64,000 bases of DNA from Maritimibacter sp. HL-12 (GTDB lineage: Bacteria > Pseudomonadota > Alphaproteobacteria > Rhodobacterales > Rhodobacteraceae), in NCBI RefSeq assembly GCF_900177545.1, contig NZ_FXBQ01000001.1:2822163-2886162 (forward strand). The letters are read 5' to 3'. The notes under the pieces were generated by a model, which worked only from the letters and a program-made list of their open reading frames with translations, ran no database searches and had not been told where the DNA came from. The position numbers and the translations under genes are program-made. Positions 15,001-21,145 of this stretch are shown in pieces (position 1 is the first letter of the stretch; each line of letters starts with the position of its first letter).

Positions 15001-15222
15001 CCCTATGACGGCATCAGCCTCGTGCGCGACACGGTGCGCCAGATGTGGAATGCCGACGAAGCCATCTTCCTGCCGGGCACCTTCGGCCCGGAAGGTGAAC
15101 CGGAAGATGACGAAGAAGACACAGACCTGTCTGAATTGGATGGGGTGCTGGTTGAAATCGACGGGGTCGAATACAGTGTGCTCGTGCAAGGGAACGGCCC
15201 CGCCGTTCTGTTGCGGCAATGA
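1..15222 (+). CDS. Giant TpsA-type filamentous adhesin, 5' end outside window
   Basis: The reading frame is already open at base 1, so the gene starts upstream; 5073 residues are visible. Residues 1 to about 2450 are tandem beta repeats of roughly 45-60 residues: a Gly/Ala/Val-rich strand, a T-T-x-A-x-(I/L)-G turn, then a V-x-V strand, as expected of a beta-helical surface adhesin. About 2570-2990 is non-repetitive and helical, with a heptad-like Ala/Gln/Glu/Lys stretch near 2760-2850. Filamentous-haemagglutinin-like strands follow, broken by a module at about 3510-3670 and helical stretches near 3930-4260. The only cysteines I noticed form two pairs (2585/2592 and 3635/3641). The C-terminus has an acidic patch at about 5030-5045. 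The stop overlaps the start of a TpsB transporter, so two-partner secretion is inferred. The N-terminal TPS secretion domain should lie upstream and cannot be checked here. The adhesive target is unknown. Confidence 0.85.
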   Translation, partial: AVTVSAAQHSTITTEASGEAAGSKAAIGASLALAIVDDRVLATTERDIDADGAVSFNASGVSSSTLKAVASAAGAKDAEDEDAAPTSDGDSVDKTATTEFKAGADKQQDAGVGDSTQQSSTSTSANDESSRSAKTSEGKVAVAAAVAINVQKQTVKAIVPDDVDISAGGSISLVSRATTGGEATSDGQAVKGEDGGTSQVGIGVAVSVNVVEETNEAYLGDGTHHAGTVSGGGVNVKALQATGEPTDEFLASATSGAGGSKVGIAGSVALNIVTLDTTARISGGASVAAGAGASTIEAANTVSATAEAKPSDEGVTGGKVGVGASFAMNLLTTNTAAALQDGATMTGGTGLAVSATSGLDTTTEAAAGAAGGIAVDASVALALLNQTTTARIGTGGALTMGAGAVSVIAANTGSNTATSTGENKSGKVGVGASASVILGNGASGGALNNTSLTSAVLARDVTAGAVTIGASADRTYDAHATATAGGGNFSSSNEKKNDKTGGTSTTADSLDKTKDSQRDQDGKKPSGAKTITIAAAAGIAAAQDLVTATLGDVTVDASGAVSVTATNEVGMATSGIGLAKDPKSKVGIGVGVGLAILNNTTSATIASNAKIDTDAEGLTVAATSRENAEGDYLSKLSALGIAGSSGKQVSVAGSLAVAISTGTTEAKIGSGVTVTDGGAMAVTVDNESHLSAKALAGSLSTGGTAVGGSIAVIVSEKDYEASVGADSDLTGSALSVTAINKKIDSAPDFDFTNLDDLDAFADSLEDLATGKILGNSNYYVEAIGGAGGSGVAVQGSFGVMVFSDTLTASVGSNADVDVGTGDVTLSAGGDFLAKSLSGALSASTSSAAVGVSSTVVVSDGTTTSSLGENAEIASAGSFTNTASAEQDIRSYAASASAASSAGVAGVAGVVTSENRVEALMAKGARVTISGAGAVSLGATNDLDIFGLAAGVGVGSTAGIGAAATVVVVNNITRAELADGTSAADRGEINADGDISITATATEDGDLFSVAGAAGGTAGVGAGAGVYVFDTTTEARVGDYAKVGNDFDKGSLTISASDTSTLFAASGAAGVGGTAGAGAGVAVGVLTKTTTAEIGESADVETGNVVVDAQSWETLSNITAGVGIGGKAGLAGAVTVLSATPTTTARIGASSRVFADGNVAVLADGKTEIDMIDGAFGGGTAGVGASVGVTVIDATTIATVDANAEVTALGNGGAQSYTTGYAPSFSAYGDDEGFTAAEFTTGADSELTDASAASARTTGLDLLAKKRTSTPTTANARGVIVNASDKASVRALSVAGSAGAVGVSISAGVPVITTNTKAQIAAGAEINQIAGTAATTQGVTVAAASDIYTLGFSGAVAAGGVGVGAGVSVMVIDTTTEALVGAGTMSANGDVAVTARSTQDIVGVGVAGAAAGSVAVSGGISVFDVTTKTTAQLAGTVTAQGNVDVIADDKTRTSVLAGALAVGGMAGVGGAISVVNLNKEIDASIASGATVSALGLRNDHTIFTGDSFSGTRSASRGVNVQSNSLQSGFTLAAAGAASGSVGVSGVITLYLMDVKNTASIGNGASINTAGGNAGANAAQDVVVTARDETVTSVAAGGVAAGALGGVAGVVDVGVFKNTAAASIGNGVTLNAERDLLVSGLSNKAGEAYVMGAGGGIVGLAAGIAIYNYGDGVAPGGEADENIGDASDDGSLTLASITSDAQAQARDGTANDQLAASDDDRIKNVSQAAQNKRNQIDVVGATDTLSVPAGTSATIGSGDYDVGGTVGVKSSDALNVKMTTGAVAIGAVGGGAGIGVLTVDTGSTAQIDGTGTMSAGAVNVDALTDHTLYGLHFAGAGGLAAAVSADVGIHTDNSRTTAAIRGKEITTAVTGTVAVNATSERDVTVEAMGGSFGGVAVGASVGKATIGGAVSASISEDATIGSSGTRAASVSVTASADSEADTEAYAVGGGIGAALQGAGSIATVRPSVTASVDSAQIYSSGLTEVNASATGSADTEAVGIAVAGGLAAGASAAESEVASEVSTTVANGSLIDAVSIAIGTSAGTDGVNSKATGAAGALVGLNATVTKSLNSTNAVTAVTGSALISTGGTTTVSASNTTNQYANGSGLAAGIVAAGFNVSEAKSNTTTTATLTNLTTLSGGALNVTATGTDSNNAVTVAGSGGVVAGSAATSKTSTRSTTRAAVDTTGAASYGVIVSGDANISAQHTANFGGSVDSTQASLVGASGATLDHVVENTVDAKIGDRVLLTAANLTLSARNITNNPFLAGGANNVKSISGGLANVPAGGATVVITHNTTANVGAEADVRLTKPGTGPSLYKQEAYNDISSAQKVNLDSGGAIALADAVINATLTSNATASVGSEADVEVDYGDIQIAAWGEADADMRSSATTYGLAGAPSGDANITYTGDNSVSVGEDALVQATDGDNPTNGDMPRYATIYIGAGTGPAGQTSKLKFNAIVDLFNKTAIPIPSAPNPTVTVTNSGLMTVGTTSSTNMNLDPQGVRAAGDIHLAVSRGEIDARAVGTGKDIYREELAKAASAVSNAFGGGDVTFDYHGGSTNTGGGAARVDVEGRVETGIQRHKLLTLDLKCDAALTSCIDTNSGDNIEFDLDGPFDVGTNILERVAELEQLIKDYDTDPIAKAAYQNEINFLHKKLVGLGLGSFDEDGKFEPGEFAGPSPKALALEQVAAYTGDIEIVESDLSTKTSLAEAVGLGDSTQTFVDVYEVTTNGLTTTVAATITDIQDSPTYDAGSLGSYVTDAQNALNSGKQAAADAKSAEAQIASLRGEIEQKSQEIAEAQDLLTTALVDNDTTLAAQQNTIIDDAQNEIASKLSAIDGHVATLKAKSAQAKNHAATAKTKLNDLLDALPYVPVPAPSSDPDNSAERNAAIAQNNEIDALRTSLRSEDGSLTKVENSASYLADEYDGVTDETIGVKNVADDLTAEIGTLTAFPSGDGTIGGDNSLSQFVGLLKGLTTDLADATKEAATASNSSGTPQAYNIEIADTAARLGNIYVSGDQLRTTTGEGLLLAPGDAKIQIENRTHHTLKLGNLIVPTYDAGNLRFNGVLVHSGADITSLNAGGVASGFNTTANVVTSRTSSRGLVEILSKYTPEAFSATERKIAPDIILKRGSVIENTRGAVRIISEAGNIYIQGSINAGSVEILAKDGDFVASYVNGFNHIGGDPASFTNHTSTTEQGPGITANGAISISARYLNINSTIQSGIAEWNLTLNSNPTLTASAEAIGVSQDDLDAANLDNAATVTNSAGQAITINRAPPGVDEEELALVVEQYKEEVLVNPNANPVRTITINDVPTQVNIKDYLSEEITYTLEFTKAQADHFASVTPSSDGIFSVVNDSATDNIGASYDANEEQYFVNGASVKGGYIQLFGQIMNTASSTAVGKLNVLDGFGTININNASNIPVVLRNLSAGEDASGTLRGVEGKIEITDVVGLTTTGSYSPSNPRIDVRKTVFTRDYVPGDADGQVKIATQIGTIDNATGNLILGGVTQTTGSDRSTTYTPGTDDQRYVWTTGEEFKNTSKYKQTSTELFGSSSLTVDRIWDLTKVGTPQLLSTYRLADGTYVTTDKTINGGGLVEANGAWFQDPDASESLNTSLSGTQLTEANQSTFTKNDFVKTGESSRKCNWWTLCIASEKTRYYELRQEYTTIVTESLKADYPIGVNFIGSNTGGINITSATEDVVLTNSLEAVAGTVSIDAGTTANSGASIIQGDLAAEIKAKNISLTADASVGGVTDPRNTGAPTTPAMTVNLTGTQDAGFGALSADAQDGNVSIISRGNMIVDQVTASGLVADGNGMINLFSYGSIDGKDQTARIQAPRVSLTSMSGSVGNTADDSLLRVNTGFTTDPDDRPFGDPEVDLPPEDANAKLGLSITAAGDIGVRSDGWAGNTDGNSLVVKVQTTGGDVRLAATGQILDNNPVQSIDERTYDQLLGFWESLGLLANDPDRGVLGTVNEEKQANAITAFEASTTQTYNQYWRIRGDDAYDPAATVTIPEDSAQYRALDEQFRAEAIETGEPDPDAFVAARIADVETQQTTEYHRLHGVVGDLTESYDASFTYAATDEQKAELTRGSVWTERELAFSLAPGALKTVTGTNPVLKDPNVSGRTVTIEAERGIGETIGAGTTGPLGVSIRSSLDPRDLTLDQKVALASAERNDLQLTVGPVHLPTDASAEQIAAYDAAVARGLDAAGVLTTLNLGAEFDTLTAVQQAALDAAALGLVAPEHTLLTVLSKRPLNFNAVTELNIDVPDVSDGSNADIGGAFLASRGGATLGSISTYGDTRIKVFGNIANAASGIVQTGNLILEAAQGSIGTTGTPLSLSLRDGSTTTARAQNGVNIAFTADGLIDTVYSPQAVKLVAQDSLLNAQNDELINILGADVELEAVDGSIGTVDRSLNVGVGLGGHITANAKNEINLFGPANSLFIIGSAKAGGTIRLTAAGEGVIDGLVETPGTINIATGGRTLFTALGDVHSTAGLVDINSASLKMLNGAVIRADADRVVIATTGDALVTGITTASALANAVSVTAGGRIFAGTSDPRTDITAMEPGAGVYLSAGLGIGDKTQANTSALDNTVTDVANPLRIRTHTLEAEATDGGIALHALTAMELTSLTAPNGTIDVTGDETLTVTSTLSGGSQSFTAEDDLTYVDLETTGIPAVPGPEDSGDVTLVSVTGDLIGGQINANGSANLTGNTVDFDSITTGADTTILARTGAVTGVDVDAGGSSEITGTGITVTTLKAGADSTLAGRTGEVNILSSLNAGGNSIITGNGVFFDTIKAGLNSEIYSTSDIIGELEEAGETIINIAGFGPGNSGILDVKVMRAKNIDLQATGTLDVGVIEVAQNLALRADIIRALDITQVPSGPDPLNVTLTGPDGTVATFAQVNVDAPAGVVMPQVYVSETLMTTTAQFVDVINAMVPIQGTSPMAGTFLLTTPSQTVFVDDRTPTPKTNPPSNIQMYLNGNPFTMTLDGIATSTDSFVVVYDEKVELTDVLGLPYDGISLVRDTVRQMWNADEAIFLPGTFGPEGEPEDDEEDTDLSELDGVLVEIDGVEYSVLVQGNGPAVLLRQ

Positions 15223-16934
15223 CAACTTCCAGCGGAACACCGCGGGCCGGATCAGACGACGGGGCAGGAATGATGGTGGACAAGAAGGCAAGGTCGGCAT
15301 TGCGGCGGGCAATCACGACCGGCGCGCTCGCATCCGGGATCACGGCCGTGATGTACGCCGCACCGGTGCTGGCCCAGTCGGCTGATCTGGCGGCGACAAT
15401 CGCCGCCGACGCGGAGCGCCGCCTGCAGGCCGAAGATGATGCGGCCCGGATACGTCAGGAGGGCGATCCGGTTATTACGGATCCGGTTGCCCGGCCCGAC
15501 CTGCCGCCACCCGGCGGGCCGACGGTTTTGTTGAACTCGGTGACGTTCGGCCCGGCCTCGGCCTTTCTGACCGAAGCCGAACTGGACGAGATCAAATCGC
15601 GCTATATCGGCAAGCGGGTCGATTTCGCCGGGCTGTCCAGGCTGGTCCGGGACGTCAACGATCTCTATGCCGCCAAGGGCGTGGTGACGGCGGCGGCGAT
15701 CCTGCCACCACAAGACCTTGCCAACGGCGATCTGGTGATCAACCTGGTCGAAGGGCAACTGGGTGTTGTGGGCGTCGTGGGCGAGCGCCAGACGACGACC
15801 GAGTTCATTACCGACAGAATCCGCTTCACACGCGGAACCACCGTCGATGTGCCCACCGCCGCACGCGACATCAGTTACTTCAACCAGACCCACCAGGCGC
15901 AACTGCGGCTCTTGCTGCAACCCGGCGCGGCCTTCGGGTTGACCGACCTTCTGTTCGGCGTGACCGAACCGCCGGCCCGGCAGCTCCAGTTTTTCGTCGA
16001 TAACGAAGGCGTTCCCTCGACCGGAACGTATCGTGGCTCAGTGATGTTCAACCGCTACGGGCTCTTCGGTATTGACGACACCTTCCTGCTCTATGGCCAG
16101 ATGTCGCAGGGAAGCAGATCGGCAACTGCGCGGTTCGATCTTCCGATCACCCCGATCGGCACCCGCCTCGCGCTGAGCGGAACCGTTTCGGATTATAATG
16201 TGATCGCGGGGCCGACCGAACCGCTGGATCTCGCAGGATGGTCAAGATCCGCCTCCGCCACCTTGACACAACCCATTGTAGCCACAGACGAATTCGTGTT
16301 TCAGGCGACGGCTTCGGCGTTTCGGGGAATGTCGGTCTCGACATCGGCCGGCGTGCCCCTGGTCGATGCCCTGACCACCAAATTCGCCCCCGGCGCCTCC
16401 ATCGGCTTCTACGGCGATAACTGGAGCTTCAACACTCAAGCCCAGATCGTTCTGGCGACGGTAACCGACAATATCGCGGCCACGACCACCGACTACGTTA
16501 TCGGCGCGGGGTCGTTCGATGGCAGCTACAAGTTCGAGAATGAAATGACCCTGGTCGGTCGGGGCGGCTGGCAGACAAGCGCGGTGCCACTTCTGCCGGG
16601 CAACCTTCTGTTCCAGATCGGCGGGCCGACGACGGTGCGCGGCTATCCGGCGGAAGGTGTGGCCGGGGGCAGCGGCTATTACGCCAACCTCGAATTGCAC
16701 AAGACCTTCGAGGTCGCGGACAATCGGATCAACGGTTTCGTGTTCGCAGATATGGGCGAGGTGTTTTCAACCTTCCCGGCCCGCACGACGATGGCATCCG
16801 CCGGGGTCGGGGCGTCCTATGGGTTCGATAACGGTCTCCGGCTCGAGGCGTCGCTCGCCGTGCCCTTGCTGCAGGCAGTTCCCAATCAATCGGCGGCAAC
16901 CGTGTCGTTCGCGATCTCTTTCGCCGCGTTCTGA
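15219..16934 (+). CDS. TpsB outer-membrane transporter (ShlB/FhaC/HecB family)
   Basis: This is a 571-residue two-partner secretion transporter that should export the adjacent giant adhesin across the outer membrane. It shows a signal peptide (basic KKAR.ALRR, hydrophobic stretch, then A-P-V-L-A-Q), a Pro-rich linker, a ShlB-type POTRA region at about residues 100-210, and a beta-barrel from about 240 to the end. The barrel contains the V-R-G-Y motif (residues 473-476), typical of the Omp85/TpsB loop L6, and ends in Phe. The start ATG overlaps the adhesin stop (ATGA). ATGs at 15270 and 15273, just after a purine-rich GGGGCAGGA, would give a more ordinary signal-peptide length and may be the real start. 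The order TpsA then TpsB is the reverse of many fha/shl loci. The family call is firm; the substrate pairing is inferred from position. Confidence 0.88.
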   Translation: MTTSSGTPRAGSDDGAGMMVDKKARSALRRAITTGALASGITAVMYAAPVLAQSADLAATIAADAERRLQAEDDAARIRQEGDPVITDPVARPDLPPPGGPTVLLNSVTFGPASAFLTEAELDEIKSRYIGKRVDFAGLSRLVRDVNDLYAAKGVVTAAAILPPQDLANGDLVINLVEGQLGVVGVVGERQTTTEFITDRIRFTRGTTVDVPTAARDISYFNQTHQAQLRLLLQPGAAFGLTDLLFGVTEPPARQLQFFVDNEGVPSTGTYRGSVMFNRYGLFGIDDTFLLYGQMSQGSRSATARFDLPITPIGTRLALSGTVSDYNVIAGPTEPLDLAGWSRSASATLTQPIVATDEFVFQATASAFRGMSVSTSAGVPLVDALTTKFAPGASIGFYGDNWSFNTQAQIVLATVTDNIAATTTDYVIGAGSFDGSYKFENEMTLVGRGGWQTSAVPLLPGNLLFQIGGPTTVRGYPAEGVAGGSGYYANLELHKTFEVADNRINGFVFADMGEVFSTFPARTTMASAGVGASYGFDNGLRLEASLAVPLLQAVPNQSAATVSFAISFAAF

Positions 16935-17214
16935 CGCCCGAGCGCAAACCGGTTGCGCCCGTGCGGGACTTGGTGCCGCTCGTCAGGAATATGCTGAGCC
17001 AAGGTCTTGGCGCGCGGCCAACAGGCGCATGATCGCCACGGGTGGTGCGATGGAGGGCCTCGGGTGCAGACGGCGCGGGGCCTCTGTCACTTGTCACAAG
17101 AGGCAGGTGCCGCCAGCGCATGATCTCCCAATCCTGCACAGCCAGTGCCGACAGGCGGTTGGATCCAGAGATTTGTGGTATCCTGTATCCCGACGATTTC
17201 TCGAGAGATCCCAA

Positions 17215-17289
17215 TGGAGCGGGCGATGAGATTCGAACTCACGACCCTTACCTTGGCAAGGTAATGCTCTACCCCTGAGCTACGCCCGC
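17215..17289 (-). tRNA. tRNA-Gly (anticodon GCC)
   Basis: On the minus strand a full cloverleaf can be read. The 7-bp acceptor stem is 17283-17289 paired with 17219-17225, the anticodon loop contains GCC, the T arm carries GTTCGAATC, and the discriminator base is T followed by an encoded CCA (17215-17217). No intron is seen. Confidence 0.95.
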
Positions 17290-17395
17290 GTCCTTGGGTG
17301 TCGGTGAAATATGAAATCCCGCCGGAAGCTGCAAGGGAAAAACGCGTCGGAGGGGAACTTTTTAGCGTTGTCCCGGGGCGTCACGAGCCCATGAC

Positions 17396-17421
17396 GTCCG
17401 CCGGATCGCACACCGGCGGAC
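17396..17421 (-). terminator. Stem-loop downstream of pyruvate carboxylase
   Basis: A perfect 9-bp inverted repeat (GTCCGCCGG ... CCGGCGGAC, 8-base loop) lies about 35 bases past the pyc stop. It has no T run on either strand, so intrinsic termination is uncertain; it may instead protect the 3' end of the mRNA. Confidence 0.35.
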
Positions 17422-17455
17422 ATGGGGCGGAATTTTCCCGCGGGTCGCGCCTGCC

Positions 17456-20400
17456 CTATTCCTCGAACTCCACGAGCAGGTCTTTCGCGTCGATCTGGCT
17501 GCCGACGCCGACATGCACCGCCTTCACCACCGCATCGCGCTCGGCGCTGATGCCGGTTTCCATCTTCATCGCCTCGATGGTGAGCAACAGATCGCCCTTG
17601 CGCAGGTTCTGCCCCGGCTGTGCCGTCACCGTGGCCACCACGCCGGGCATCGGCGCGCCGACATGGGCGGGATTGGCCGGATCGGCCTTCGGGTGGGCGG
17701 CCTTCGTCGCTTTCACCCGCCGGTCGGTCACGCGGATCGCGCGGGGCTGGCCGTTGAGCTCGAAGAACACCTTCACCTCGCCTTCCTCGTTGGTCTCGCC
17801 CACCGCCTGGCAACGGATCTCCAGCGTCTTGCCCGGGTCGATCTCGACCGAGATCTCCTCGCCCGGCTCCATGCCGTAGAAATAGGTGAGCGTGGGCAGG
17901 GTGCGCACCGGGCCGTAGAGCTTGTGACGCTCGACATAATCGGAAAACACCTTGGGATACATCAAATAGCCGTTGAGATCCTCGTCGTCGAGCTTGACGC
18001 CCAGTTTCGCCTCGGCCTCCTTGCGGGTGGCCTCGATATCGACCGGGGGGAGGTGCCGGCCGGGGCGCTCGGTGTCGGGTTTTTCGCCCTTGAGCACCTT
18101 GGCGACGATCGCGGGCGGAAAGCCGCCCGGCGGCTGGCCGAGATTGCCGCGCATCATGTCGACCACGGAATCGGGAAAGCTCACGTCCACCTTCGGGTCT
18201 TCCACCTGCGCCCGGCTGAGGCCCTGGCTGACCATCATCAGCGCCATGTCGCCCACCACCTTCGACGACGGGGTGACCTTCACGATATCGCCGAACATCC
18301 GGTTCACGTCGGCATAGGCCTGCGCCACCTCGTGCCAGCGTTCCTCCAGCCCCAGTGAGCGGGCCTGGGCCTTGAGATTGGTGAACTGGCCGCCCGGCAT
18401 CTCGTGCAGATAGACCTCGCTCGCGGGCGCTTCCAGCCCGGCCTCGAAGGCGGCGTATTGCCCGCGCACCGCTTCCCAGTAGTTCGAGATTTCGCGGATC
18501 GCGGCGATATCGAGATCCGGGGCGCGCTCGGTATGGGCCAGCGCCTCGACGATCGAGCCGAGGCAGGGCTGCGAGGTGGACCCGGAGAAGGCATCCATCG
18601 CGGCATCGACCGCATCGACGCCGGCGTCGATGGCGGCGAGCACGGAAGAGGCGGCAATGCCGGAGGTGTCGTGGGTGTGGAAGTGGATCGGCAGATCGAC
18701 CTCCTCTTTCAGCGCCCTGATCAGCGCGCTGGCGGCGCGCGGCTTCAGAAGCCCGGCCATGTCCTTGATCCCGAGCACATGGGCGCCCGCGGCCTCCAGC
18801 TCCTTGGCCATCCCGACGTAATACTTGAGGTCATACTTCGCCCGGTCGGGATCGAGGATGTCGCCGGTATAGCAGATCGCGGCTTCGCAGACCTTGTTAG
18901 CCTCGACCACCGCATCCATCGCCACGCGCATGTTCTCGACCCAGTTGAGGCTGTCGAACACCCGGAACACGTCGACCCCCGATTTCGCGGCCTGCGCCAC
19001 GAAGCCCTGCACCACGTTGTCGGGGTAATTGGTGTAGCCCACGCCGTTGGAGGCGCGCAGCAGCATCTGGGTCATGATGTTGGGCATGCGCTCGCGAATG
19101 TCGCGCAGCCGCTGCCAGGGGCATTCCTGCAGGAAACGATAGGCCACGTCGAAGGTCGCCCCGCCCCAGGCCTCGACCGAGAACAGCTCCGGCAGGTTGT
19201 GGGCATAGGCCCGGGCGATGCGCAGCATGTCGAACGAGCGCATCCGTGTGGCGAGCAGCGACTGGTGGGCATCGCGCATCGTGGTGTCGGTGAGCAGCAC
19301 CCGGCTCTGCGCCTTCATCCAGTCGGCCACCGCCTTCGGGCCCTGTTCGTCGAGCAACTGCCGGGTGCCCGGGGCCGGGGTGTCGGCGCGCAGCTCGGGG
19401 CAGCGCGGCGGCTTCAACTCGGCATGTGGCAGCGGCCGGCCTTCGGTCTCGGGATGGCCATTGACCATGATGTCGGCAATATAGGTGAGCAGTTTCGTCG
19501 CCCGGTCGCGCCGCTCGGGAAAGGCGAAAAGCTCGGGCGTCTCGTCGATGAAACGGGTGGTATACTCGTTGCCGAGGAAGGTCGGGTGCCTGAGCAGGTT
19601 TTCGACAAAGGCGATGTTGGTGCTCACGCCGCGAATGCGGAACTCGCGCAAGGCCCGGTCCATCCGGGCGATGGCCTGCTCGGGCGTCGGTGCCCAGGCG
19701 GTGACCTTCTCAAGCATCGAGTCGTAATACCGGGTGATCACCGCGCCAGAATAGGCGGTGCCGCCATCGAGCCGGATGCCCATGCCGGTGGCACCGCGAT
19801 AGGCGGTGATCCGGCCGTAGTCGGGGATGAAGTTGTTCTGCGGGTCTTCGGTGGTGATCCGGCATTGCAGCGCGTGACCGTTGAGCTTGACGTCATACTG
19901 GCTGGCCACGCCGGTGGCCTCCGTGAGGCTCTTGCCCTCGGCGATCAGGATCTGCGCGCGCACGATGTCGATGCCGGTCACCTCCTCGGTGACGGTGTGT
20001 TCCACCTGCACCCGGGGGTTGACCTCGATGAAGTAGAAATTGCCGGTCTCCATGTCCATCAGGAACTCGACGGTGCCGGCGCAGGTGTAGTTCACATGCT
20101 CGCAGATCTTGCGTCCAAGGTTGCACAGATCTTCGCGCTGGGCTTCGGAGAGATAAGGCGCGGGCGCACGTTCGACCACTTTCTGGTTGCGCCGCTGCAC
20201 CGAGCAATCGCGCTCCCACAGATGGTAGATGTTGCCTTGGGTGTCGCCGAGGATCTGCACCTCGACGTGGCGGGCGCGGATGATCATCTTCTCGAGATAG
20301 CCCTCGCCGTTGCCGAAGGCGGCCTCCGCCTCGCGCCGGCCTTCGAGCACCTTCTCGGGCAGTTCCTCGGGCCCGTGGATCGGGCGCATGCCCCGCCCGC

Positions 20401-20899
20401 CGCCGCCCCAGCTTGCCTTGAGCATCAGCGGGTAGCCGATCTCCCCGGCCTCGCGTGCGATCGCCTCCATATCGTCGCCGAGCACCTCGGTGGCGGGGAT
20501 CACCGGCACGCCGGCCTCGATCGCCACCCGACGCGCGGAGGCCTTGTCGCCGAGCTTGCGCATCGTGGCCGCGCTGGGGCCGATGAAGGCGATGCCGCAG
20601 GCCTCGCAGGCATCGACGAATTCGGGGTTTTCCGACAACAGCCCGTAGCCCGGGTGGATCGCGTCCGCCCCGCATTCCTTCGCCACCCGGATGATCTCGT
20701 CGATCGCAAGATAGGCGGCGACCGGGCCGAGGCCCTGACCGATCAGGTAAGCCTCGTCGGCCTTGAACCGGTGCAACCCGAGCTTGTCTTCCTCGGCATA
20801 GACGGCGACGGTTTTCTTGCCCATCTCGTTGGCGGCCCGCATGATGCGGATGGCGATCTCGCCACGGTTGGCAATCAGGATTTTCTGGAATTCCGGCAT
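17456..20899 (-). CDS. pyc: Pyruvate carboxylase
   Basis: Makes oxaloacetate from pyruvate, bicarbonate and ATP: the anaplerotic feed of the TCA cycle, in the cytoplasm. The 1147-residue length fits single-chain pyruvate carboxylases. Domain order: biotin carboxylase (starts KILIANRGEIA; Gly-rich ATP-grasp loop around 170-180), carboxyltransferase with the DTTMRDAHQS motif near 560, the PC-specific region, and a C-terminal biotinyl domain with E-A-M-K-M-E-T, whose Lys (about 1112) is the biotinylation site. The start ATG at 20899 is chosen because MPEFQKILIANRG is the normal N-terminus and GGGGAG precedes it; the open frame continues upstream without family similarity. Divergent from the helicase gene, with 246 bases between them. 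Confidence 0.97.
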   Translation of the reverse strand: MPEFQKILIANRGEIAIRIMRAANEMGKKTVAVYAEEDKLGLHRFKADEAYLIGQGLGPVAAYLAIDEIIRVAKECGADAIHPGYGLLSENPEFVDACEACGIAFIGPSAATMRKLGDKASARRVAIEAGVPVIPATEVLGDDMEAIAREAGEIGYPLMLKASWGGGGRGMRPIHGPEELPEKVLEGRREAEAAFGNGEGYLEKMIIRARHVEVQILGDTQGNIYHLWERDCSVQRRNQKVVERAPAPYLSEAQREDLCNLGRKICEHVNYTCAGTVEFLMDMETGNFYFIEVNPRVQVEHTVTEEVTGIDIVRAQILIAEGKSLTEATGVASQYDVKLNGHALQCRITTEDPQNNFIPDYGRITAYRGATGMGIRLDGGTAYSGAVITRYYDSMLEKVTAWAPTPEQAIARMDRALREFRIRGVSTNIAFVENLLRHPTFLGNEYTTRFIDETPELFAFPERRDRATKLLTYIADIMVNGHPETEGRPLPHAELKPPRCPELRADTPAPGTRQLLDEQGPKAVADWMKAQSRVLLTDTTMRDAHQSLLATRMRSFDMLRIARAYAHNLPELFSVEAWGGATFDVAYRFLQECPWQRLRDIRERMPNIMTQMLLRASNGVGYTNYPDNVVQGFVAQAAKSGVDVFRVFDSLNWVENMRVAMDAVVEANKVCEAAICYTGDILDPDRAKYDLKYYVGMAKELEAAGAHVLGIKDMAGLLKPRAASALIRALKEEVDLPIHFHTHDTSGIAASSVLAAIDAGVDAVDAAMDAFSGSTSQPCLGSIVEALAHTERAPDLDIAAIREISNYWEAVRGQYAAFEAGLEAPASEVYLHEMPGGQFTNLKAQARSLGLEERWHEVAQAYADVNRMFGDIVKVTPSSKVVGDMALMMVSQGLSRAQVEDPKVDVSFPDSVVDMMRGNLGQPPGGFPPAIVAKVLKGEKPDTERPGRHLPPVDIEATRKEAEAKLGVKLDDEDLNGYLMYPKVFSDYVERHKLYGPVRTLPTLTYFYGMEPGEEISVEIDPGKTLEIRCQAVGETNEEGEVKVFFELNGQPRAIRVTDRRVKATKAAHPKADPANPAHVGAPMPGVVATVTAQPGQNLRKGDLLLTIEAMKMETGISAERDAVVKAVHVGVGSQIDAKDLLVEFEE

Positions 20900-21027
20900 G
20901 GTCTTCTCCCCCGGCCCGTCGGATGTTTGTGAATTGGTAGGCGATGCTGCGCTGCGGCGCAAGGGCGCCGCGTGTCGCGCGCGCAGGGCCGGATTTCGCC
21001 CCGGGCTGCGCCCGGGCCGATCCGGGC

Positions 21028-21076
21028 GGGGGGCTCTGCCCCCCGCGCCCCCCGAGGTATTTTTGGACCCAAGAAG
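21028..21076 (-). repeat. Dispersed intergenic repeat, copy A
   Basis: Read on the minus strand it runs CTTCTTGGGTCCAAAAATAC, then CTCGGGG, then a GGGGGGC-AGA-GCCCCCC stem-loop (21028-21044). The same core followed by a G/C hairpin recurs at 45059 and 60402. Here it lies between the divergent pyc and uvrD genes. Confidence 0.7.
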
Positions 21077-21145
21077 CGCAAGGTGGCGAAAGAACATTCA
21101 CCGAACACCTTTTCCTTCCCGCCTCGCGCCGCTATCTTCGCGCGC

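Noticed and set aside
16942-16958. Stem-loop GCGCAA/TTGCGC after the TpsB gene as a terminator
   Set aside because: Only six base pairs and no T run; not enough to call.
18404-20932. Long plus-strand open frame opposite pyruvate carboxylase
   Set aside because: Antisense shadow of a clearly functional gene; the composition is His/Gly/Asp/Arg without motifs.
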